Shown here piece after piece: positions 5,928-9,835 of a DNA stretch of 9,835 nucleotides. The position numbers were made by a program, and so were the translations under genes. Each line of letters opens with the position of its first letter. Positions within the stretch are counted from its first letter, which is position 1. This stretch comes from Novosphingobium sp. (GTDB lineage Bacteria > Pseudomonadota > Alphaproteobacteria > Sphingomonadales > Sphingomonadaceae). The stretch spans positions 1 to 9,835 of the forward strand of contig JAJTFU010000139.1 of NCBI GenBank assembly GCA_021299075.1, written 5' to 3'. Below the pieces are notes generated by a model. It saw only the letters and a program-made list of their open reading frames with translations, ran no database searches and was not told where the DNA came from.

Positions 5928-7202
5928 ATGTGGCTGCTCGACAAGATGCTCCGCGCGCTGATCAAGCAAGGTCAGCTTCGTGTCGTCGATCATGACGGCA
6001 GCGAACACCGCTATGGCGATCTTTCCGCCGATCCCGTCACCATCCGCCTGACCGACAAGGGCGCAGCGCTGCACATCGCTCGCGATCCCCGGCTCGGCGC
6101 GGGTGAGGCCTATACCGACGGGCGGCTGGAGGTGGAGCCGCCACACGACATTCGCGACATGGTGCTGCTGGTCATGGCCAATGCCGCCGGGTCCGGCACC
6201 GGCCTCAAGCCCCCCAGCCCCACCAAGAAGCTGCTCGATCGGCTGGGCTCGCGACTCGACCAGATCAATTACCGCAGCCGCGCCAGCAAGAACGTGGTCC
6301 ATCACTATGGCCTGACCCGCGAGTTCTATGAGCTGTTCCTCGATGAGGACCGGATGTACTCGATGGCCTATTTCACCGATCCGGCGAACACGCTGGAGCA
6401 GGCCCAGGTCGACAAGAAGGCGCTGATCGCCGCCAAGCTCAACCTGCCGCGCGATGCCCGCCATATGCGCGTGCTCGACATCGGCTGCGGCTGGGGCGGG
6501 TTCGGGCTGTTCCTCAATCGCCATTACGGCTGCGAAGTGCTGGGCGTCAGCCTGGCGCCGGACCAGGTCAAGTTCGCCAACGAACGGGCCGAGGCGGCGG
6601 GCGTGGCCGACAAGGTGAAGTTCGAGCTGATCGACTACCGCGATGTCACCGGCACCTTTGACCGGATCAGCTCGATCGGCATGATCGAACACCTCGGCAA
6701 GCCGCATTACGAGGAATACTACGGCAAGACCTTTGGCCTGCTGGCCGACGATGGCGTGATGCTGACTCACACGATCGGCAAGCCCGGCATGTCCGGCTCG
6801 ACCGATGCCTGGGTGCGCAAGTACATCTTCCCCGGCCACTACCTACCCTGCGTCAGCGATCTGGCGATTGCGCATGAGCAGACCGGCTGGAAGATCGCCG
6901 ACATCGAGGAGCTGCGCGTCCACTACGCCTGGACCCTGGCCGAATGGTACCGCCGCGCCGTGCTCCACCGCGAGCAGATCGTCGCGATGTTCGACGAGCG
7001 CTTCTTCCGGATGTGGCAGTTCTACCTGGTTGGCGCCGAACAGGGCTTCCGCAACGGCACTATGGTCAACTTCCACGTCCAGGCGACCAAACGCGAAGGC
7101 GTCCTGCCGGTGACGCGGGATTACATCACGGCCGAGATGGCGCGGTTGTCCGCAGCGGAGGGCGTGCCGACCTGGCATCTGGAGCGGGCGGCGGCGGAGT
7201 AG
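5928..7202 (+). CDS. cfa: Cyclopropane-fatty-acyl-phospholipid synthase family SAM methyltransferase
   Basis: A membrane-associated cytosolic enzyme that transfers a methylene group from SAM to the double bond of acyl chains in phospholipids, forming cyclopropane fatty acids. The protein has 424 residues, slightly longer than E. coli Cfa. An N-terminal domain covers about 1-115. The segment VVHHYGLTREFYELFLDED and MYSMAYF marks the family. The SAM site is VLDIGCGWGGFGLFL (182-196). IGMIEHLG, with Glu254-His255, matches the conserved active-site glutamate region, and GFRNGTMVNFHVQ lies near the C-terminus. Relatives may instead make methylated or hydroxylated lipids, so exact chemistry is inferred. 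The ATG at 5928 is favoured because MWLLDKMLRALIKQG reads as a normal family start; an ATG at 5946 is possible. It is 43 nt after GDT1. Confidence 0.93.
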   Translation: MWLLDKMLRALIKQGQLRVVDHDGSEHRYGDLSADPVTIRLTDKGAALHIARDPRLGAGEAYTDGRLEVEPPHDIRDMVLLVMANAAGSGTGLKPPSPTKKLLDRLGSRLDQINYRSRASKNVVHHYGLTREFYELFLDEDRMYSMAYFTDPANTLEQAQVDKKALIAAKLNLPRDARHMRVLDIGCGWGGFGLFLNRHYGCEVLGVSLAPDQVKFANERAEAAGVADKVKFELIDYRDVTGTFDRISSIGMIEHLGKPHYEEYYGKTFGLLADDGVMLTHTIGKPGMSGSTDAWVRKYIFPGHYLPCVSDLAIAHEQTGWKIADIEELRVHYAWTLAEWYRRAVLHREQIVAMFDERFFRMWQFYLVGAEQGFRNGTMVNFHVQATKREGVLPVTRDYITAEMARLSAAEGVPTWHLERAAAE

Positions 7203-7325
7203 CGGCTGGCACTTCGCACCCCTCACCTGTTTTCGTCACCCCGGACTCCCCGGCGGTCAACTTGGCTAGAGCGGACGAGTTTCGATCATATCGGGATTGG
7301 CTTATAGCGAGACACTTATGGACAT

Positions 7326-7363
7326 TGGAGAAGGCGCACCAGGGGTTCGAACCCTGCCTCTCC
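7326..7363 (-). other. tRNA-like acceptor/T-arm minihelix, possible tRNA remnant or attachment site
   Basis: Read on the minus strand, CAGGG-TTCGAAC-CCCTG (7356 to 7340) is a perfect five-pair T stem with the canonical seven-base T loop. It is preceded directly by GGAGAGG (7363-7357) and followed, after GTGCG, by CCTTCTCC and A. GGAGAGG pairs with CCTTCTCC with one bulged base, and the element ends in CCA. No D-arm or anticodon arm is present in the surrounding sequence, so this is not a working tRNA. It may be a decayed tRNA fragment, an integration scar or chance. Confidence 0.35.
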
Positions 7364-7440
7364 TTGCCATTCCAACCCTCTTTCTGGGCCAAAACTAAGA
7401 CAAATTTTGGGTTGCTTAGAAAGGGGGCAGATCACGGTTT

Positions 7441-7478
7441 GGCGCGGGGCAGGCCGGGTCGCTTGCCTGCCCCGCGCC
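7441..7478 (-). terminator. Perfect 14-bp hairpin just past the stop of the exported four-cysteine protein gene
   Basis: GGCGCGGGGCAGGC (7441-7454) and GCCTGCCCCGCGCC (7465-7478) are exact reverse complements around a 10-nt loop. The hairpin begins 9 nt after the TGA (7490-7488) of the minus-strand gene, the place expected for a terminator. On that strand it is followed by AAACCG and not a T-run, so it may be a Rho-linked terminator or a 3'-end stabilising hairpin. Confidence 0.55.
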
Positions 7479-7487
7479 GGGCCCGGG

Positions 7488-7949
7488 TCAGTTAAGCCAC
7501 TGCCCCGTACCCGGTCCGTTGCCATTGACCCCGTGGAAGGTCACGGTGCCGCGACGCCCGGCGTAGTTGCCCGTCTTGCCGACCAGCCCGCCGACGCAGG
7601 AGATCTCGTTGCTATCGGGTTTGACGAAGTTGCAGCCCCAGACCGACGAGGCATCGCCGTTGGGCCCGGTCGAATCGCAAATGGTGCTGAACTGGAACAC
7701 CGAGTCGCGTGGCGGCTGGGTCATGCCGATGCAGGTGTAGGTTTCGGTCACCTTCTTGCCGTCAGCCGTGGTGACCACTTGGGTGCCGGTGGTCATCGCC
7801 CCGGCGAAAGCACCGCCGCCGGGTGCCTGGCCGCCGGTATTGACCGCTTTGGTCTGGGTCGCCTGGAATATGAAGGTCTGCGCCTGGGCGGCGGTCGCGC
7901 TAAGGCTGAGGGCGGCGGCTAAGGCGGTGAACTTAGTCAAGCTGTGCAT
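7488..7949 (-). CDS. Exported four-cysteine protein of unknown function
   Basis: I do not recognise the family. The 153-residue product has a strong signal peptide (MHSLTKF, then Ala/Leu-rich, likely cut AQA before QTF at 23). The mature part has four cysteines, Cys73, Cys91, Cys106 and Cys118, suggesting two disulfides in the periplasm or outside. A Gly-rich piece (APGGGAFAG) near 42-50 and a C-terminal GKTGNYAGRRGTVTFHG pattern (124-140) recall the G-x-Y/F-A-G-A-x-G turn of allene-oxide-cyclase-like or dirigent-like beta barrels; this similarity is weak. GAGGGG (complement of 7957-7962) lies 7 nt before the ATG at 7949. An in-frame ATG at 7955 sits almost on top of that site and is less likely. 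A 14-bp hairpin follows the stop. Confidence 0.78.
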   Translation of the reverse strand: MHSLTKFTALAAALSLSATAAQAQTFIFQATQTKAVNTGGQAPGGGAFAGAMTTGTQVVTTADGKKVTETYTCIGMTQPPRDSVFQFSTICDSTGPNGDASSVWGCNFVKPDSNEISCVGGLVGKTGNYAGRRGTVTFHGVNGNGPGTGQWLN

Positions 7950-7970
7950 GGTCATTCCCCTCGATGGTAC

Positions 7971-8000
7971 GGAACCGTTGTTCCACGCGCCTGTTCGAAC
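7971..8000. promoter_or_regulatory. Two dyads upstream of the exported four-cysteine protein gene
   Basis: GGAAC-CGTT-GTTCC (7971-7984) is a perfect 5-bp hairpin, and GTTCGAAC (7993-8000) is a perfect 8-bp palindrome. Both lie 22-51 nt before the start codon at 7949. They may be an operator or leader structure; no specific regulator is recognised. Confidence 0.25.
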
Positions 8001-8040
8001 GGATCGGTGGGGCAAGTCCTGTGGCCGGCGTGAGGAAACC

Positions 8041-8061
8041 AAAAAAAAGGCGTGAAACACC
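8041..8061 (-). terminator. Intrinsic terminator of the hydrolase-DUF1801 operon
   Basis: On the minus strand, GGTGT-TTC-ACGCC (8061 to 8049) forms a five-pair stem with one G-U pair, followed at once by eight T residues (8048 to 8041). It lies 86 nt after the DUF1801 stop, and no gene lies between, so it most simply ends that operon. The stem is short but the T-run is strong. Confidence 0.65.
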
Positions 8062-8103
8062 CATTATTTCAACAACTTCATGATGTGGGAAGAAGCGAAC
8101 TCA

Positions 8104-8135
8104 GTGTCAACTGTGTCAACTTCAGCGTAACGCTG
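8104..8135. repeat. Tandem GTGTCAAC repeat next to a 13-bp palindrome
   Basis: GTGTCAAC occurs at 8104-8111 and 8113-8120, one base apart. CAGCGT-A-ACGCTG (8123-8135) is a perfect dyad. Read on the minus strand the repeats contain TTGACA, the consensus -35 box, twice. They lie in the 3' flank of the DUF1801 gene, upstream of the T-run terminator. Confidence 0.4.
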
Positions 8136-8147
8136 CCACAAGGCCGC

Positions 8148-8585
8148 TCATTCCGGATAGGCCTCGTTCATGCACTGCCAGCTCAGCGCCACCAGCTCTT
8201 CCAGCACGGCCAGGTCCACATCGGCCAGCTTGTTGATGTAGAGGCAGGACTTGCCGGTCTTGTGCTTGCCCAGCCGCGCGAAGAGGTCATCGGCCTTGGC
8301 TTGATGATTGCAGTAATTGCCCATCAGGTAGACCGTCAGCGCCGCCTTGCGCGGGCTGAACCCGCCGCGACACATCGTCCCTTCGCGGCCGCTGTCGTAT
8401 TTGTAGCTGTAGCTGCCGTAACCGATGATCGAGGGGCCCCACATCGCCGGTTCGAGACCCGTCACGCGGCGGTGCAATGCGTCGATTACCGCGGCTTCCT
8501 CGCGCCGCCGCTCATCCGGCACGGCGGCGATGTAATCCGCCACGCTCACTTCCGTCGCCTTGGTCTTGAGTTCTGCCTTGGCCAT
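8148..8585 (-). CDS. DUF1801 domain-containing protein (YdhG-like)
   Basis: A 145-residue cytosolic protein of the DUF1801 family (PF08818). The family order is visible: an N-terminal helix with VADYIAAVPDERRREEA, ALHRRVTGLEPAMWGPSIIGYG, then YSYKYDSGREG, FSPRKAALTVYLMGNY, LGKHKTGKSCLYINKLADVD and a C-terminal helix. The family has no established biochemical role; the fold resembles small iron-chaperone/frataxin-like or YdhG-type domains, so I give no function. GGAGAGG lies 7 nt before the ATG at 8585. An in-frame ATG at 8591 overlaps the upstream hydrolase stop as ATGA, so either start gives a tightly coupled operon. It is second in a two-gene unit that ends at the T-run terminator near 8041. 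Confidence 0.88.
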   Translation of the reverse strand: MAKAELKTKATEVSVADYIAAVPDERRREEAAVIDALHRRVTGLEPAMWGPSIIGYGSYSYKYDSGREGTMCRGGFSPRKAALTVYLMGNYCNHQAKADDLFARLGKHKTGKSCLYINKLADVDLAVLEELVALSWQCMNEAYPE

Positions 8586-8587
8586 GG

Positions 8588-9379
8588 TCATTCCTCTCCA
8601 AAGCGGGCGTGCAGACTGGGCAGGATTGCGGCCAGGTGATGCATTTCCTCAAAACAGTGGCGCAGCAGGGCCAGCCCAAGACTGTCACCCAGCAATCGGC
8701 GCCGGGCCGCCGGACGATTGACTGCCAGCGTCAGCAATGGCCCAACCAGCGGGATCCGGCTGCGCAGACTGCCCAGGTGGAAACGGCTGTGCATCACGCA
8801 ACCATCCGCCGTGTCCTCGATCAGGTGAACCAGCTGGCCGTTGTCGATCCGCTCCTGCCGCAGCGAAACATTGGCGCAGATGGCCGTACCCAGCGCATCG
8901 ACGCGGACGGGATCGATGCCAAACGCCTCTGGTGCCACAAAAGCAATCGCAAGCCGGGTCAGCTCGCTGCCAATATACTCGTCCACGGCGCTGACATTGC
9001 CGACATAGCGCGGACGCCCCACCGGCAAGTGCCGCATGTCCCGGGCCAGTTGCGAGCGCAGGTGGGCCGTGGGATGCCATAGCCGGTAACGGGCGCTGGA
9101 AAGGCTGTGCCAGCCGAACCACCAGTCCCACATGGCAGCCTTCACGCCCGGCATCGGAATGGTGCAGGCCACGGTCAGCGTGCCATCGGGGTGGCGCCAG
9201 ACGCCATCGGCCACCGCGTCTCCGCCGGGCTCGACCATCCGCGCATAGGGCACAAACGGGCCGCTGGCCTGCTGCACGCCCTTCGCTTCGGCGCCAGCGA
9301 GCGCAGCGGGCGGATCGCGCAGCGGGCGTTGCCACTGCGAGAGGTCATGAGGTTCAGCGATCTGGATCCAGGGGGCCAT
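8588..9379 (-). CDS. DAPG/phloretin hydrolase family (PhlG-like) putative zinc hydrolase
   Basis: A 263-residue protein resembling the DAPG_hydrolase family (PF18089), whose known members cut C-C bonds of acylated phloroglucinols such as 2,4-diacetylphloroglucinol and phloretin. The family hallmark is the tryptophan-rich MWDWWFGWH (83-91) followed by RYRLWHPTAH. From recalled family knowledge, Pseudomonas PhlG binds zinc through His129, Glu160, His270 and Glu274 with His214 nearby; matching positions here are His102, Glu134, His241, Glu245 (HCFEE) and His185, with similar spacing. So the metal site looks complete. No signal peptide is present. The substrate is unknown; many environmental homologues have no tested activity. 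It is first in an operon with the DUF1801 gene (ATGA overlap) and divergent from argG. No clear Shine-Dalgarno precedes the ATG. Confidence 0.78.
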   Translation of the reverse strand: MAPWIQIAEPHDLSQWQRPLRDPPAALAGAEAKGVQQASGPFVPYARMVEPGGDAVADGVWRHPDGTLTVACTIPMPGVKAAMWDWWFGWHSLSSARYRLWHPTAHLRSQLARDMRHLPVGRPRYVGNVSAVDEYIGSELTRLAIAFVAPEAFGIDPVRVDALGTAICANVSLRQERIDNGQLVHLIEDTADGCVMHSRFHLGSLRSRIPLVGPLLTLAVNRPAARRRLLGDSLGLALLRHCFEEMHHLAAILPSLHARFGEE

Positions 9380-9387
9380 GGCGCGAG

Positions 9388-9413
9388 GCTATCGCGGCTT
9401 GGACAAATGGCAA
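9388..9413 (-). promoter_or_regulatory. Candidate promoter of the hydrolase-DUF1801 operon
   Basis: On the minus strand TTGCCA (9413 to 9408) precedes GATAGC (9393 to 9388) by 14 nt, or TAGCCT by 16 nt. The -10-like box ends 8 nt before the ATG at 9379, so the message would have almost no leader. Confidence 0.3.
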
Positions 9414-9414
9414 A

Positions 9415-9427
9415 CGCAATCATTGCG
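9415..9427. promoter_or_regulatory. 13-bp palindrome between the hydrolase operon and argG
   Basis: CGCAAT-C-ATTGCG is a perfect dyad in the divergent region, 55 nt before the argG start and 36 nt before the hydrolase start. It touches the -35-like region of the hydrolase promoter. It is a plausible operator for either gene; it does not look like a classical ArgR box. Confidence 0.35.
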
Positions 9428-9481
9428 CCCCCGCCCCCCGCCTGCTAGCCGCGCCCCGCAGTTTCCAGCGGGAGTCGGTCA

Positions 9482-9835
9482 ATGTCGGACATCAAGCGTG
9501 TGGTCCTCGCCTATTCGGGCGGCCTCGATACCTCGGTGATCCTGAAGTGGCTGCAGGTGACCTACAATTGCGAGGTCGTGACCTTCACCGCCGACCTGGG
9601 CCAGGGCGAAGAGCTGGAGCCAGCCCGCGCCAAGGCCAAGCTGATGGGCGTGCCGGATGAGCACATCTACATCGACGACCTGCGCGAAGAGTTCGTGCGG
9701 GATTTCGTCTTCCCGATGATGCGCGCCAATGCCCGCTATGAAGGCGATTACCTGCTCGGCACCTCGATCGCGCGGCCCTTGATCTCCAAGCGGCTGGTCG
9801 AGATCGCGCATGAAACCGGCGCCGATGCCGTGGCC
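9482..9835 (+). CDS. argG: Argininosuccinate synthase, N-terminal part, cut by the window end
   Basis: The cytosolic enzyme that joins citrulline and aspartate using ATP to form argininosuccinate, the penultimate step of arginine synthesis. The 118 codons present begin MSDIKRVVLAYSGGLDTSVI, holding the ATP-pyrophosphatase P-loop SGGLDTS at residues 12-18. VTFTADLGQGEE, HIYIDDLREEFV, ANARYEGDYLLGTS and RPLISKRLVEIA follow, all diagnostic of this family. GGGAG at 9470-9474 is 7 nt before the ATG and supports the start. The frame is still open at the window edge, so about two thirds of the usual 400 residues lie outside. It is divergent from the hydrolase operon across a 102-nt region. Confidence 0.98.
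   Translation, partial: MSDIKRVVLAYSGGLDTSVILKWLQVTYNCEVVTFTADLGQGEELEPARAKAKLMGVPDEHIYIDDLREEFVRDFVFPMMRANARYEGDYLLGTSIARPLISKRLVEIAHETGADAVA

Larger units (their letters stand above)
7203..7487. other. 285-nt non-coding gap
   Basis: No supported gene lies here; overlapping open frames are tails or shadows. Much of about 7255-7425 is richer in A and T than the genes on either side. It contains the tRNA T-arm-like hairpin at 7327-7363 and ends in the 14-bp inverted repeat at 7441-7478. The region could be a scar of a former insertion, but no integrase, insertion sequence or flanking repeat is visible. Confidence 0.6.

Noticed and set aside
4579..6839. Several long minus-strand open frames opposite the SDR, GDT1 and cfa genes
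   Set aside because: They are shadows of GC-rich codon use; the plus-strand frames carry clear family motifs and the antisense translations do not.
7259..7369. A complete tRNA gene
   Set aside because: Only a T-arm and acceptor-like pairing can be drawn; no D-arm or anticodon arm fits on either strand.
7971..7996. EcfG-type stress promoter (GGAAC-N16-TGTT)
   Set aside because: It points along the plus strand where no gene starts, and GGAAC is explained as one arm of a small hairpin.
1..9835. CRISPR array, insertion sequence, prophage or defence-system genes
   Set aside because: No regularly spaced repeats, transposase, integrase or defence-type domains are visible on either strand.

Overview
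The window is a GC-rich, densely coding chromosomal segment. Protein styles suggest an alphaproteobacterium, most likely a sphingomonad (Sphingomonadales): an IalB-type exported protein, an RlmN with an acidic insert, a small YRR-rich glycine-zipper protein, a CFA-type methyltransferase, and many cat/gcc-rich codons. This is inferred from family resemblance, not from a database search. I see no rRNA, complete tRNA, insertion sequence, CRISPR array or phage gene.

Layout. Positions 2-2013 (+) hold a three-gene run with 5-6 nt gaps: the 3' part of a POT/PTR2 peptide transporter, a 67-residue uncharacterised protein, and an exported IalB-like protein. Convergent to it, with only 6 nt between stops, is an outer-membrane beta-barrel protein (2020-2682, -). 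A divergent 162-nt region separates that gene from rlmN (2845-4089, +), the 23S rRNA/tRNA adenine-C2 methylase. A small exported glycine-zipper protein follows (4199-4552, +). Next is an SDR oxidoreductase (4624 onwards, +), whose 3' end runs directly into the body of a TMEM165/GDT1-type transporter gene (to 5884) that has no start codon or N-terminus of its own. A cyclopropane-fatty-acyl-phospholipid synthase gene follows (5928-7202, +). A 285-nt gap (7203-7487) is less GC-rich than its flanks in its middle; it holds a tRNA T-arm-like hairpin and, at its end, a perfect 14-bp inverted repeat. On the minus strand are an exported four-cysteine protein of unknown function (7488-7949), then a two-gene operon transcribed hydrolase first: a DAPG/phloretin-hydrolase-family protein (8588-9379) overlapping by ATGA a DUF1801 protein (8148-8585). 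The window ends in the first 118 codons of argG (9482 onwards, +).

The genes do not form one pathway. They are mainly housekeeping and envelope functions: peptide uptake, outer membrane, membrane-lipid modification, rRNA modification and arginine synthesis. The clearest anomaly is the SDR/GDT1 junction near 5350-5368. It looks like a small deletion that removed the end of one gene and the beginning of the next, including half of the first GDT1 ion-binding motif; an assembly error is the main alternative. Second-tier observations are a repeated promoter arrangement placing a -10-like box 7-10 nt before start codons that lack a Shine-Dalgarno sequence (rlmN, SDR, cfa, hydrolase), a perfect hairpin directly before the cfa start, and the tRNA-like minihelix. 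I found no convincing new multi-gene defence or biosynthetic system.
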